A DNA stretch of 64,000 bases from Isochrysis galbana (GCA_018136815.1 CM030933.1:310001-374000), one strand, 5' to 3'; shown: positions 22,181-33,705, numbered from the stretch's first letter. Numbers and translations: made by a program. The notes: generated from the sequence alone by a model not told the origin.

Positions 22181-22559
22181 TACACTGGAAATGGGTATAT
22201 TAGGCAGAATCGTATAAGAAATATATGCACATTTTCGACGCCATTCGACACACAGACCCAAAAACGTTTTCGCGCTCGTGCGAAATCGACGATCGACGTC
22301 GACCACAAAAGACAAAAGTGCACCACAGGTCGCGCTGTGCGACGCGCGCCTGCGTTCCCCGGGCACGGTTACCCCATGACAGGCAGTGAGGCAGTACAGA
22401 GCCCTGCGCGATCGCACGGCGACGCCTGCGCCCTCCACCTCGCCCCTGCTGGCATCTGCTGCCAGCCTCTCGCGCGCGTGCAGTGCGCGGCTGGCCGCGA
22501 CCCGTCAAAATGACGGTGCTGCGCATGATGGGCTGGCCCATCACGCGCGGCACCGCCTC

Positions 22560-23650
22560 ACCGCCTCAGTATGGTGGGAGGGGGTGCCTGCTGGCCTCCT
22601 GGCCGCGCAGACCCTCGCTCGCCAGAGCGGCCACAGGCCGCGTGCGAGGCCACTGGCGAGTGCGAGCGCGGCGTTGCCCGTCGCCGCCATGCGTTTTGTC
22701 CTCGAGCTTCGTCTCATCGAATGAGACGATGCGCCACTCCTCTCCGATATTGTATAGTATCTCTGGCTCACGTGGCACCCCCTCGTCGTCTAGGTCGTTG
22801 GCGTCGAAGACCTCGTTCCTCCGCCGGATGCCGGTCTCGATGACGGCGGCGCCCACATTGTCGTAGTGCTGCCTGTAATTGCCTTGCTTGTCCCACACTG
22901 CCCTATTTGAATCTAGAGTTTTTGATGAACAGCATCACCTCCTCCTCGAGGTCTGGCGGGTAGCTGACCGGCCGCCCCATCGTTGCAGGCACGTCGCGCT
23001 TGTTCTTCAGCGCCGCTTTGATTGAGTTGCGCGAGAATGCGAGCTTCTCGCCGCAGATGCGCTTCGCCTTCGCCGACTCCAAGATCTCATCCATTCCACG
23101 TACGCGCTTCTTTCTGGCCCTTTGCCCGCTCCACGCACCCTTGCCACGCACGAAGCTGGAATGTGAAGGCCATCGCGCGGCGCTCCTTGTCCGGAATCGC
23201 GTGCCTGTTGAGCTGCGCGCGAAGGGCGTCGCACGCGGCACTTGACGGCATGCTTCAAGCACTGCCTGCTTCAATAATTGACTTCCACGCTTCTTGCAGC
23301 GATTCGTAGGTCACTGCCTCCTCGTTTTCGATCAGAGCGGCCGTGAGCGACGCTGCGACGGCTGCGGCGGCCTGCTGCTGCTTCTCACGCTTGTCCATAT
23401 CGATGAGTGCGCGCGCAGCATGGTCGGCCTTCAGCTCTTTCAAAATTTTGTACGTGCAGTACTCGCTCGCCTCGGAGAGCGTTGACTGCTGCAGGGCCTG
23501 CCTTACCGAGCTGAATCGTCCCGTGAGCACGGATATGGCGGCCTCCCGCGATGCTTGCTCCTTCTTGCTTGGTGGTGCGTACGTGTCTGTGGCTGTGTGG
23601 TCGGGTGTGGTCGCCTCTTGAGCTGCCTCCAAGGGCGGAGCTTCCGACAT
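22560..23650 (-). pseudogene. Broken DDE-superfamily transposase
   Basis: On the minus strand the N-terminus begins MSEAPPLEAAQEATTPDHTA at 23650 and stops at 23255. A second frame (to 22903) carries a helix-turn-helix-like region, KLAFSRNSIKAALKNK, followed by GRPVSYPPDLEEEVMLFI, typical of the N-terminal DNA-binding part of pogo/Tigger-like transposases. A third frame carries the start of the catalytic domain, EWRIVSFDETKLEDK, where FDET would hold the first catalytic Asp. At least two frame disruptions occur, and the rest of the DDE domain is missing. No terminal inverted repeats were found. The family name is inference. Confidence 0.6.
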
Positions 23651-23984
23651 GTCTTGACAGATAAAGGCGGGAAACTCTGCCCTTTGTCTTTTCAATATAT
23701 ATACGATATAACTCAATATCAATACAGTATACACGAGGGCTCTCCGCTGGAATCGCGTTCGGGCGACAAGCTCGCGGCATTCACTTAAACAGCACGATTC
23801 ATCCAATATCGCGGGGTTTGCACAACCTGTCGAGATGAAGCGGAGCGGAGGGGACGGGAGGGCGATCTCGCCCTCGCCAGGGGGGGAGGGGCTGAGAGTC
23901 CCGGAGGGGCGGGGAAGAGAGCGGAACGCCAGACTTTACCAATGTCAGATTTTTGGCAACGAGGGGTACTCCATCGCGAGCTCG

Positions 23985-24055
23985 ACAGCTCGACGAGTAT
24001 GATAGAAAGTAGGGCGAGCGCGACGAGTGTGATAGAAAGTAGAGTACTAATACGC
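23985..24055 (+). promoter_or_regulatory. Short direct repeat in the HopJ-gene promoter
   Basis: Two copies of 'cgacgagt(a/g)tgatagaaagta' are spaced 32 bp apart, 70-130 bp upstream of the HopJ-like start codon. A paired regulatory site is possible; nothing beyond position supports a role. Confidence 0.3.
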
Positions 24056-24123
24056 GAGCTCGCGCGGAGCGAGCAAGCGAGCTCTCCCGCTGCCCGCTGG
24101 CTTGTCGCCTCTCGCTCGCCGCC

Positions 24124-25018
24124 ATGTCACCCCGCCTCTCTGCCTCGCTGCCCATCCTAGTGCTCGCGAGCTGCGCAGCGCTACGCATCCCGATGCGTAT
24201 ACCCATGAAGCGCCTCATTTCGCCTATGATGGCCATCGGCGATGTGCCGCCCGGCTTCCTTGGTGAGGACCAGCTTGGCGACTGGGTCAACCTCAAGAAG
24301 TCGACGGCGCTTGGCGCCTCTGCCACAGTCGGCCTGCCCGAGAAGGCGGTCGATTTGCTGAAGAAGGTGCAGGCCGATTCTCAGTCCATTTCCTTCGACG
24401 AGGTCATCGCCATGATCGACGAGTGCTTCGACATCTCGCCTACCCAGGTAAGACAGAACTAGAATCCCACTGTGACATCTCGTTTGGGCATCATACATGC
24501 TAGTATCCCGACGGCCATCTCCTTGATGTGCGCCGCATAGTTCTCTGTTGGCGATCTCACCAGCGCGGCCGGGGAGAACATGGGCTCTTCGAAGATCCTT
24601 AGTCTGGGCAGGCTCGCGGGGCTCTCGGAGCAAGAGACGCTCTGCTTGTTCGGGCAGTTTTACAAGGATGTCGTGGCCAACCCCTCCGGTACCGATCACC
24701 CAAACATCCGCAACTTCATGAAGGGTGCGGCGGCAGCGTATACTTCAGCCTTGCCTTTCTACAACCAGCCCTCCCGCACGCCACTTGTTTTCTGTCCGGA
24801 TGCCGCCCAACTGCGCCTCAGACGTCTTTTGTGCTTGTATGTTGACAGGGGGTTGGGATGCTGTCGAGTTCAAGTGGGGCCTAAGCATTTCTGTGCCGGT
24901 CGAAGCTGGAAAACAGTTCTCCACTTCTAAAGAGGCCGTCGCTTCTGCACTCGAGGCATCCAAGCAGATCGGTGGAGATGATGAGTGGGACCCCGAGTCT
25001 GAGATCTGGATTCCGTGA
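24124..25018 (+). CDS. HopJ-family protein, probably plastid-targeted (3 exons)
   Basis: The model is join(24124..24447, 24541..24724, 24849..25018), 225 residues. Introns are GT-AG: CAG|GTAAGA to ATAG|TTC, and AAGG|GTGCGG to ACAG|GGGG. The leader MSPRLSASLPILVLASCAAL looks like a signal peptide and is followed by a basic stretch, as in proteins sent to secondary plastids. The body has the HopJ pattern: SISFDEVIAMIDECFDISPT, then SVGDLTSAAGENMGSSKIL, LSEQETLCLFGQFYKDVV, GTDHPNIRNFM and GGWDAVEF. HopJ was named from Pseudomonas effectors, but the fold is common in bacteria and algae; its biochemical role is not established, and nothing here implies secretion into a host. The C-terminal 50 residues extend past the core. 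Confidence 0.85.
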
Positions 25019-26040
25019 TTCTGCTGATCAAAAAGAAATCAGGGAAAATGCGTGGCTACGCTCATCGTTCATCTTGTGCTGGCATGATGGGCTTCGAGGT
25101 GGCTGAAGCAGGCGGGATATCCCCCTGCATTTATTACTGCGTCTCATGTTGAAGGGCAAGGGCTGTCGCAGAAATTCAGATTCCGAGATTATTCCACTTA
25201 TTCTTATTGCTAGACAACGTGGCGCCGCTTACAACTTACAATCGCGCCCTCTCCTCTGCTACAACCACACAGCCGTACATCGTCGATAAAGCCACGATGA
25301 GTACCGTCTGGCGACTCAAGCTCGGGGCCATTAGTCAAAGTACTCGGGGTAGGTGCCTTATTATAGGGCGGTCAAACACTATTTTATCTTCTATGGGTGT
25401 AAAAATGAAAGAGAGTTAGGATTGAGGAAATACACCAAAGTAAAGCGGTAGAAACCCCCCAAAAAATCTAGCACATATTCGATGCCCTTTGGGCCCCAGA
25501 CCCCCCCGGGAGCCCACAACGAAGCGTATAACCAGACCAGAAGCGTTCATTTACCCCCATCTCTGCTAGCACCTTCCGTTGTCACCCGGAGGTTCCTCGA
25601 CTTCAACCTGACACTTGACACGCATATCGAAAAGACACCCACGTGGTAGTACTGGATTCACTCGATTTGCGGCAGGGTCGATATCTGACTCCTGTTCTCG
25701 TTCGCTGGTGTCGTTATTACGCACGAGAAGCAACGGGTTGTGGCGGGTCTATATTGATGATGGCTCTCGGTGCAACATGGAATGGTGTGCGACTGGTTTG
25801 TGACGTTTGCATCGGACAACTCCCCAAAATTGCACCAAATAATCGACAGTCTAGCGGGTGCCGACTACAAGTGGGATGCTCCCGCTCAGGCACTCGATGT
25901 GCAAGAGGTGCCTCGTGGCGTGTTTCGAGACCAATCGAGACTGGCCACCGTCCTCGGTGCCACAAACAAAGCAGCCGAGCCCATGGGACCATGTTGTGCA
26001 CTGTCTCCCTTGTCCCCCTCATGATCCCCACGATCTTTCG
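25019..26040. other. Intergenic with one GGTCAAA-end repeat
   Basis: The part at 25362-25550 starts 'agggcggtcaaacactattt' and is similar to 52488-52619 plus 53086-53135 ('ctagcacatat', the 'gaccccccc' stretch, 'gcccacaac'). Frames at 25643-26047 (for example SPKLHQIIDSLAGADYKWD) look weakly protein-like but carry no recognised domain. Confidence 0.4.
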
Positions 26041-26205
26041 CGATTGAACGCTTTTCCATGTGTAGGCTGATGGTGATTGAACGCTTTTCCATGCGCCATG
26101 CGGTGGGGGTGATGGCGATTGAACGCGTTCCACGTGTAGGCTGATGGTGATTGAACGCTTTTCTTTGATGTGGGTGATGGTGATGGTGATTGAGCGCTTC
26201 TCGCC
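26041..26205. repeat. Minisatellite of about 33-42 bp unit, five copies
   Basis: The core 'gattgaacgcttttccatg' recurs at 26043, 26076, 26118, 26150 and, diverged, near 26189. The spacers are 'tgtaggctgatggt' or 'gcggtgggggtgatggc'. Unit length varies. Confidence 0.75.
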
Positions 26206-26409
26206 TTTCTACACCTCCTCCTTCTCCTTCCCCACCACCGCCGTCCCCACCACCTCCGAAATCACCCCCTCCTTTTGCACCTCCGCCTTCCACACCACCT
26301 CCTTCCTCCCCACCACCGTCACCTCCTAAACCCTCCCGGGTTCTCGCACCTGCTTCCCGGTCCCGGACTCTCCTGATACCGCCCCGTCAAGGGTACTCAA
26401 CAAGCAGAT

Positions 26410-26700
26410 ATGGTGGGCCTTGAGGACCTGGACAGTCTGTGGTTCTCTCTGATAGCCAAGCATCTGAGTGGGGTGGACATTTTCAATATTCTTGGTGTCA
26501 GTTCCTCCTTCGGCAAGCACTTTGTCAGCTCCATCACAGCTGCCAATCCCATCCCTCCATCCAACCCTCCACAACAACCAGCCCACCAGCCTCACCTTCA
26601 ACAGCCGCCACCACCCGAGGCGCTCCCCACGACCACACCCCCTTTCTCCCTTCCCTCCCGCCAGCCACCCGCACACGACGCCACCGCGCAGCAGCAGTAA
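26410..26700 (+). CDS. Small F-box-like, proline-rich ORF
   Basis: The ATG at 26410 opens a 96-residue frame. Residues 4-40 (LEDLDSLWFSLIAKHLSGVD then IFNILGVSSSFGKHF) resemble the helical pattern of an F-box. The rest is Pro/Gln/Ala-rich and ends in QQQ. If real it could be a truncated SCF adaptor. Composition makes chance ORFs common here, and a repeat (R1) begins at about 26826. Confidence 0.3.
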   Translation: MVGLEDLDSLWFSLIAKHLSGVDIFNILGVSSSFGKHFVSSITAANPIPPSNPPQQPAHQPHLQQPPPPEALPTTTPPFSLPSRQPPAHDATAQQQ

Positions 26701-26825
26701 TGGCAAACAAACTCAACACAACTGCCAACCCAATACACCTATTCCATAGCCCACCACAGACCATAGAGCACAGAGCCACAGACCACCAGAGCCGCCAAGA
26801 GGGCTACAGCTACAGGGCTGCCACG

Positions 26826-27331
26826 GCCAGCGAGGCGAGCGAGGGAGAGGCAAGAAGATAGGCCAGGGTCAAAGCCCCAACCTCCACTGCCCCCTGAGCT
26901 GCCCCAGCTGGTCGCGTTCAGGCAAAAGAAGACGGGGGGACGGGGGGGCGCCAGAGCAAGGAGCCAGGAGGGAAGGGCCGCGGCTCGCCGCGGCCATACT
27001 CGCTCCGGCGAGAGAGATTAGCGCTCTGGCCCCCTGGTGTCTTGGTGTCACGAGTGCCTCCCCCCGCGTTGTTGTTTTTACGCGAGGGGGGTTTCCCCCA
27101 GCGTGGACTCGAGGAGAGGATGCGCTGGGGTACGCAAGGTCGGTGCGTGCACTGTAGGGGGACAAATATCGAGGGGAGGGGGCAGTGCCCCTCCCCCCGG
27201 TATCACTCGAACACCCGGCTCGTCAGGCATGGTGGGATTCCGGGACTGAAAAGTTGTACTAGTATGTTGTATCCAATTAGCAATTAGCTAGTGGGGTTGG
27301 CTAGGATAAAACATTAATTATTCTATTTTAT
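26826..27331 (+). repeat. R1 retroposon, 5'-truncated copy (plus)
   Basis: It begins inside R1 ('gcgagcgagggagaggca') and reaches the R1 3' end ('attagctagtggggttggct', then 'aggataaaacattaattatt'). An internal portion also differs from the full copies. Its orientation is opposite to the copies at 32815 and 42936. Confidence 0.75.
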
Positions 27332-27362
27332 TGATCATTGAGCCCTTTTCTGATTAGTAATT

Positions 27363-29183
27363 TCAAGGTAGAGCCACGCTCGATGGGGGAACACCACGTG
27401 GCAAGGTTTGCTCTAAACTAGGCACGTCGGGATTGAACAGGTCCGAAGCTTCGTGAGTGAGTAGCAACTCATCGGCCACGTCTAGAGTGAGTAATGTGGC
27501 AAGGCCATGGAGTGGCAAGGCGCCAAAAGGTTGCTCGATCTGGATCCCGATCTCGTCGATGCCCAGCATGACATACGCAACAGCCACCTATGCAATTTAA
27601 ATCACGGGAAGGTGCTTGCACCGAGGGAAACCAGGGTTCTACAACATTATATGGCGTGGGGGGCATGGGTGGAGCACAATCTTCTCTTTGTCAGCAACAT
27701 GGAACGACTGTGTCTTGGAGTGTGCTGCAAATAGCTGATCACGTGAACCGTGATTTGTGCTATACCTGCATGAGAGCGAGCTGTAGAAAGGAGGTGCATC
27801 CTTCGGCAAGAAGCCCACATGGGAGTAGCAAGAGGAAGAGAATCAAGCCGCGAGAAGTGTGCCGCATGTACGTTGGCGAAAGCCTGTGAGCAAGTCACAA
27901 GCAGCGAGAGGAGACTTAATAACATCCAATGGGGTAGAGCCGGGCCCGACAGCGCCAGGGATCTTCCAGGCACCCGCTCCTAATGCGCCCCGCGGAGCGG
28001 GCTGTTCAGACGTGCGCGCGTGAGCTCAGCTCCGATGTCCGTCCGGTGTCTAGGAAGTTGGCACGCAAGGGGGGGTGGGGGCCTACGGTGTAGAGAAAAG
28101 CCGTTGCATAGAGCCAAAGGCGGCATTCATCTCTAAAATTCGACTCTGAGCGTGAGAGATGGTCGGATGATCGAGTGGCAAGGGGTTCAAGAGACGACGC
28201 AACCGCGACAAAATAGCGAGGGGTGGCTGGCGGGCTGACATGATGGCAGCTGTGGCTCTTGGGTCATCGTCAAACAAAGCATTCAACTACAACCGGGAGA
28301 CATGTGCGATCAGAGGAATTCGTGCGCTGAGGAGGCGACGTGTACGACAGGCCAAAGCCGCGGCTCGCGACAGCGACAGGCAGATACAGCCAAGCTGGGA
28401 GGAGCAATCTAGCTTGGCATCAAAGGGCCCATTCCAACAACCCATATCCAAGTGACGTATCGCGTCAAGAACTTCCTAGCTATGTGGTCTCACCACGCGC
28501 TCGAGCTCTTCGGCTTCTCCTCGCAGCACGGCCTTTGTCGCCCAAGCGAATGCGGCGAGATGGCGGCAAAGAGCAGCCCGCGCAGCTGGCCCCACCTTGC
28601 CGTGCACTGCGAGGAGTGACGCAAGGTCACGAGCTGCGACCATCAGCTGTGACCACTGATCGCGAGCCTTGTTGTAGCGGGCAACGGCCGAATTCACACG
28701 AAAGGCTAGCAGCAGAGCCAGCGGTTGCCCAACCAAACCGATGCTGTTTAACGGCAGTTGCAGGTGGCACGCACGCACCACAACTGCCCAGGCAGCCAAA
28801 GCGAGCAGGAGAGGGGCCAGTCTGATCAGGATGGTGGATCGGAACCAAAAGACGAGGTGCTTACCGTACCTTCGGGTCCGTGTGTGGTGCATCCAGTCCT
28901 CATGATGCCAGAGCACTGTTACGGTGCTGTCACGGGAAATGATTGTTCGCAGCTTGGCCGCCTCGGCAGCTCGGATCGCCCGCTCTCCGTCGCCGAGCAC
29001 ACAGGCACCGTCGAGGACCGGCACCTGCCAGAGCCGCTCGATGGCTGCGGCCGCACTGCGCAAGGGTGACGTTTCGGCTGATGCAAGTGGCGGATGGGCG
29101 CGCCTCGCCTGAAGCTGCAGCCGCCGCGGCGAGCCGGTTGCAGCGGCTAGCAACGTGGCGGCGAGCAGCAGCGCGGGCGCCAT
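27363..29183 (-). CDS. Bestrophin-family anion channel (4 exons)
   Basis: The model is complement(join(27363..27587, 27766..27883, 28087..28286, 28494..29183)), 410 residues. All introns are GT-AG and phases agree. The leader MAPALLLAATLLAAATGSP is signal-like and suggests plastid or secretory targeting. Exon 1 has TVTVLWHHEDWMHHTRTRRY and the first membrane helices, then LAFRVNSAVARYNKARDQWS. Exon 2 has ARQPPLAILSRLRRLL and SMQRLFSTP. Exon 3 reads LSPTYMRHTSRGLILFLLLL. Exon 4 reads VMLGIDEIGIQIEQPFGALP, the family signature near the C-terminus. Bestrophins pass Cl- and HCO3-; some algal ones sit in thylakoids and supply bicarbonate. That role is possible but not shown. The gene is divergent from the SDR gene, 199 bp between start codons. 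Confidence 0.85.
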
Positions 29184-29382
29184 CGCCCACTCGCTCCCTG
29201 CCCGCCCGCGCGTCCTCTCTGCATCCCGATGGAATCCCAGTGTACACTTAAGACTCGAGAAAATGCCCTTCTTTCGTGGCAGCCGCCCAACCCCCCCCCC
29301 TCCCCTCACCTCTTCCTCGGCGCGCGGCAAGCGCCACGACCTCCAGGAAAGCTGCGAGCGGACGAGCGTCAGCGGCAGGACG
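29184..29382. promoter_or_regulatory. Shared 199-bp divergent promoter region
   Basis: This is the space between the bestrophin start codon (29183, minus) and the SDR start codon (29383, plus). It includes a C-rich run near 29289. It must hold both 5' UTRs and promoters unless an upstream start is used. No TATA box is evident. Confidence 0.5.
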
Positions 29383-30941
29383 ATGCGAGCTGCGGCGCTG
29401 CTAGTGATCGCCGTCATCGCCCCATGTGCGCGTGCGCTGCGCCTCGTGAGAGCACCGCGCATGTGCGAACCCGCTGCCCGTCCCGCTGCATCTGTCTTCA
29501 GCCGCCGAAACGTCCTCTCTGGTGCCGCCATCGCCGCGACGGGCACGGCTGGGCTCATAGCGCTCAAGCCAAAGACGCCAGTGTTCGTCCCTGCTGCTGG
29601 ATCCATGTCGGAGAGGACAGTGGTCATCACTGGCGCAAACACTGGGCTTGGTTTTGAGAGTGCAAGGCGCCTGGCAGCTGCCAGTGCACGTGTTGTAGTG
29701 ACGGCTCGCACAGAGGAAAAGGCACGTTCAGCTGTGAGTAGGTTACGTGAGGAGCTCGGCGAATCTGGAGCTTCTGCAGGCTTGGTGCCACTCGCCTTGG
29801 ACCTTGCCGATTTGCGCTCTGTCGCTGCATTTCCCGCCGCCTTGCAGAACGCGCTGGGGAGCGATGTGGCTGTCGACGTGCTCCTCAACAATGCCGGAGT
29901 GATGGTAAGCTGATGAGCGAAGGCAGGTCTTTTCTTGGGTTGTGCACACTGACCATCTTCCTGCGCCGTCGATGTAGGCCATCCCGGCTCGCCGTGAAAC
30001 TGCCGACGGATTCGAGCGACAGCTTGGAATCAACCACATCGGCCATTTCGCCCTGGTCTCGGCGCTCTTGCCACTGCTCAAGCGTGCTCAGGACGGGTTT
30101 CGTGTGATCAATGTATCATCTGATGCCCATAGGTATGTGTTGGACTTGACCCGACTCTCATCATGCCGGCATTCGTTGATTTTGGCACACACGCCTTTGA
30201 CGCAGGCTGGCCTCACGAGAGGCCTTGTCTGCTACGATCGATAACTCTCTCGACCCGCCGGAATACTCGCCATGGGGGAACTATGCGCTGTCTAAAGCAG
30301 CAAATGTGCTCTTCACGAAGGAGTTGCAGCGCAGGATGGACGAGGCCGGCGTGCGCGGATCCGCAGTCTCGCTCCACCCTGGAGGTGCACCCAGGAAGTG
30401 TCCAGTGTGACGCTGATGACTCAGACGAAAGGCTTGGCACGACCTCACACTGGGACTCCTCTTGTGTCCCCTTCCACAGTGGTAAATACCGACCTCGGCC
30501 GCTTCTTGCTTGCGGATTCGGCATTGGGCGGTGTCGATGCTGTCGTCGCAGGCACGCCTATGAAGGAGCTGTATGCGGCAACTGACCCCAAGGCAAAGGC
30601 ATTGGCAGAGGCAGTTCTTGGCACCTTCATGCTGCCAACCGATCGCGGAGCGAACACTCAGGTGAGTTTAGCGCATGATCATCTTGTCGGCTCCATGCCC
30701 TGGAAGGACCACAGCATGCATCATCCCCTCACTAGCATGGCCCCCTTTTGGTACTTCGTTGTCAATGAAGATCTGGTTGGCGGCAGCCGGCGATGCTGAT
30801 GGAAATCTTGCAGCACATGGGGGCCTCTATTATGATGACTTGGTGGCCGTGAGTCCGAATCCGTTGACGGAGGATGAGCGCTTGGCGAAGCTCCTATGGC
30901 AAGAAACGGCAAAGCTCACAAAAGCAGACATTGTCTTCTAA
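29383..30941 (+). CDS. Short-chain dehydrogenase/reductase, probably plastid (5 exons)
   Basis: The model is join(29383..29904, 29978..30132, 30206..30384, 30480..30661, 30771..30941), 402 residues. All junctions are GT-AG with matching phases (0, 2, 1, 0). The leader [20 protein letters not shown] is signal-like. A second hydrophobic segment follows after twin arginines ([18 protein letters not shown]), a layout seen in thylakoid or plastid proteins. The Rossmann motif is [18 protein letters not shown], then [23 protein letters not shown] and the active site [11 protein letters not shown] (Tyr-x3-Lys). HPGVVNTDL and the tail match retinol-dehydrogenase/WWOX/Tic32-like SDRs. The substrate is unknown; an NADP(H)-linked reaction is usual for the group. 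Exon 5 starts at an AG in ATGAAG|ATCTGG, the least certain junction. Confidence 0.85.
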
Positions 30942-31681
30942 ACTACGTATGAGCGCTCTCGACAGGGCGCTATCTGCAATGCGCGCGGGCATGGCTATGC
31001 GCGCTGGTATTTGTGCTAGATAAGAATGAGGTCTTCCGGGTCTTGCGGACATGGGCTCATGGGATCAAGCATCATCGGGTTCCACTAGGCTGTTGTCGGG
31101 CAAGCATGTTGTCGAGTGCAAGGAAGCTTATGGCGGACTAGGGCCACCGCTTTTCAAGGTGGCGCCCGGTAGAAGTGCGGGCGGTATGGTGAAAGGGCGG
31201 GGCGCTCTGGTGGTCGGGTTCCCCGAACCCCCTCGCTACCTTGCGGCCGCTGGAGGCGCTTTGGGTGGCGGTGCGGCTAATGAGGGGCCATTCGGGTGTA
31301 TTCTTTCCGCCCGCGCTCGTGCAAAGTCCGCCATCGCGCGCACGCATCCAGCTGGAGTGCGGCGGCTGACAAGCGCTACGGCTGGGCCGTCTAGGGTGCA
31401 CAGGAGGGTCTGGGGGCGAATGTTGCGGAGCGAAAAGCGAAGAGGCGAGGAGACGTGCGGGCTGTTCCTAGACGATGAATTGTGAATTGGCCCCGCTTTT
31501 GCCGGGGGGTGGGTGGCAGCTCGCGCGCCGTCCTGCCGCCGTATGCTGTATGCTAAACCAATGCGGCGAAAGTGTTGGACCCAAAAATCCACCCTCCAGG
31601 GCACATGACCCGTTAGTAATTAAAGAAAATTTAGAGCACTACCCACCCACCACCACGTGGTGCCACCACCCTTGAGCAGAA
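30942..31681. other. Intergenic, no recognised gene
   Basis: Open frames on both strands (for example 31051-31485 plus) show Gly/Ala/Arg-rich composition with no domain. This is probably SDR 3' UTR followed by spacer. Confidence 0.4.
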
Positions 31682-31790
31682 GTGTCGGTCTCAGGAAACG
31701 TGTCGGTCTCCGGAAAAGTGTCTGGCTCAGGAATAGTGTCAGGTTCAGTAAAAAGAGTCTGGTTCAGGAGAAAGTGTCGGGTTCAGCAGG
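31682..31790. repeat. 18-19 bp minisatellite, about six copies
   Basis: The unit is approximately 'gtgtcggtctcaggaaac', with diverged copies such as 'gtgtctggctcaggaata'. No reading frame of note contains it. Confidence 0.75.
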
Positions 31791-32085
31791 GCGCAGGGCA
31801 CGATGACCGAAGACCACCCCCCCGCCTGCCACCCCACGTGCCACCACCAGCCCACCTGTCCCCACCACTACTCCTGCCGACCTCTCCATTGGCGCACTTG
31901 CAAGCGAGGGCCAGGAGGGGGCGATTTGCGATGAGAGCGGCGATACGAGAACGGGACTCCCGGAGCCCGGAGTCCAATCGTCCCCTCTACACATGAGCAG
32001 ATGAGGGTGACTCCGGATCGATTGAACGACTGAAACGCAGACGCGAATTTCGGGAACGACGGCATCGCAACCTAGGGTAGCCTCC

Positions 32086-32307
32086 TCAGATTGGAACGAC
32101 AATAAGAAGGCTTTGCTCAGCCGTCCGAGGGACGGCGAACTCGAAGATTGGAGGGGACGATTGTCTGCACGCCTCGGCCATCTCCGCGTACTTGAACGTG
32201 TCGATGCGCCAATTGTGGTAGCCGCCGGGGCGGCCGTCCACCAACGTCTCCTGGTTCCCTACCATGCGGATCTCGACGGGCTTCACGTTGATTAGGTGCG
32301 TCTTCAC
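32086..32307 (-). pseudogene. Unrecognised 73-residue ORF, possible element fragment
   Basis: The minus-strand frame from the ATG at 32307 reads protein-like (VKPVEIRMVGNQETLVDGRP, then NWRIDTFKYAEMAEACRQ) and ends at 32086. There is no domain I recognise. It lies in a repeat-rich stretch and may be a remnant. Confidence 0.3.
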
Positions 32308-32798
32308 TTTTTCATTTTTGGGTATGGGGGGACGCGTCTTCTGAGTGTGGGGGGACGCGTCCTCTCAGAAGAAGAACATGTCCTCCAGACTCAGTAGGCG
32401 TTGCACCAAGAGAATCGCCGCGATATCTACTAGTAAGAGGCCGCAGAACGCTGGGATCGCCCATGGGTCCATACACTATCAGTAAACATCGGATTTTTCC
32501 CGCCCCCTGTCCCCCCTCTCGCAAAGGTGCGTCCGAAGGTCCGATACGACCGACCGACCCATGCCTCCGATGCCGGCCTACGCTCTCGCTGCTGTTTTTC
32601 GCGCTAAGTGTACGACTACTACTACAAGAGAATTCAATTGTCCATTATATTTATACTCGCCTAACCTCGTCATGACCTTACATCAAGCCATCAGGTCATC
32701 AGGTCTAGAGGACCTAATATCATGATATCAGGACCTAATATCAGCCTAATGGAGCATCTATGCCTATAGTTAGTATGTAAACTGTAAATAAACCCCCT

Positions 32799-33705
32799 CC
32801 CTACGCCCAAATATAATAATAAAATACTCAATGTTATATCCTAGCCAACCCCACTAGCTAATTGGACATAACTTCTCCGTCCCGGAATCCCGCCATGCCT
32901 GACGAGCCAGGTGTCCGAGTGACACCGGGGGGTGGGGGCACTGCCCCCTCCCCTCGATATTTGTCCTCCCCCCAGTGCACGCACCGACCCCGCGCACCCC
33001 AGCGCGTCCTCTCCTCGAGTCCACGCTGGGGGAAAACCCCTTTCGGGTAAAAGCAACGCGGGGGGGGGGGGCACTCGTGAGATAGGGGCCCAGAAGCGCT
33101 AAACTCCCTCGCTAGTGCGAGTGGCCACGGCGAGCCGCGGCCCTTCCCTCCTGGCTCTGGCGCCCCCGTCTTCTCTTACCCAAACGGGGCGAGAAGACAC
33201 GTTACTGCCGGAGGGGAGAGCTGCCGCTCCCCCCTCCCCTCCCTCTTCCCTTTTCCTCCTCTCTTCCCTGCGGCGGGGGCCCATGGCGCGCGCCTGCGGC
33301 CCCTCGCTCAGGTCCCCAGGTGGCCTGCAGGGCCTGGGAGCACAGCTCAGGGGGCAGGTGAGGCTGGGGCATGGCCCTGGCCCCTCCTGCCTCTCCCTCG
33401 CTGGCGCTCCGCGGCCCTGCGGGTCGACTGGAGCTGGCTGGGGGGTCCTGAACAGGGGGGCCCAGGGGGAGGAGGGGCTGGTCAGAGGAATGGGCAGGCC
33501 ACGACGGGCCAGGGCGGGCGAGTCAGGCGGGCCTGTAGGGAGAGGAATGGGTCAGTAGGGCTGTGTGCTCCTGGCAGGCCATCAGGCGTGCCAGGAGAGT
33601 GGGTGGGTCCTCCCCCATGGCAGGGGAGGAGTGGAGAGAGAGGGGGGCTCGTGCCCCCCCATGGGCGAACTAAGTATAAACTTAGTTGGCCCTACGCCCA
33701 AATAT
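32799..33705 (-). mobile_element. R1 retroposon, full copy A with 16-bp target duplication
   Basis: The element spans 32815-33689 (875 bp). It is flanked by exact direct repeats CCCTACGCCCAAATAT at 32799-32814 and 33690-33705. In minus orientation the 5' end is AACTAAGTTTATACTTAGTT (two 8-bp palindromic arms around TTAT), and then a GC-rich body with a gggggcacgagccccc hairpin. The 3' end is 'ggggttggctaggatataac' followed by an AT-only tail. Duplications of this length and the tail point to target-primed retroposition. Frames run through the body on both strands, but the sequence encodes no recognised protein, so it is non-autonomous. Confidence 0.88.

Noticed and set aside
28476..29891. A 471-residue reading of bestrophin exon 1 starting at 29891
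   Set aside because: Its first 236 residues are antisense to the SDR exon 1; the ATG at 29183 with a signal-like leader is preferred.
33097..33560. Open frames inside R1 copies (both strands)
   Set aside because: GC-rich repeat body; the frames are not conserved as a recognisable protein.
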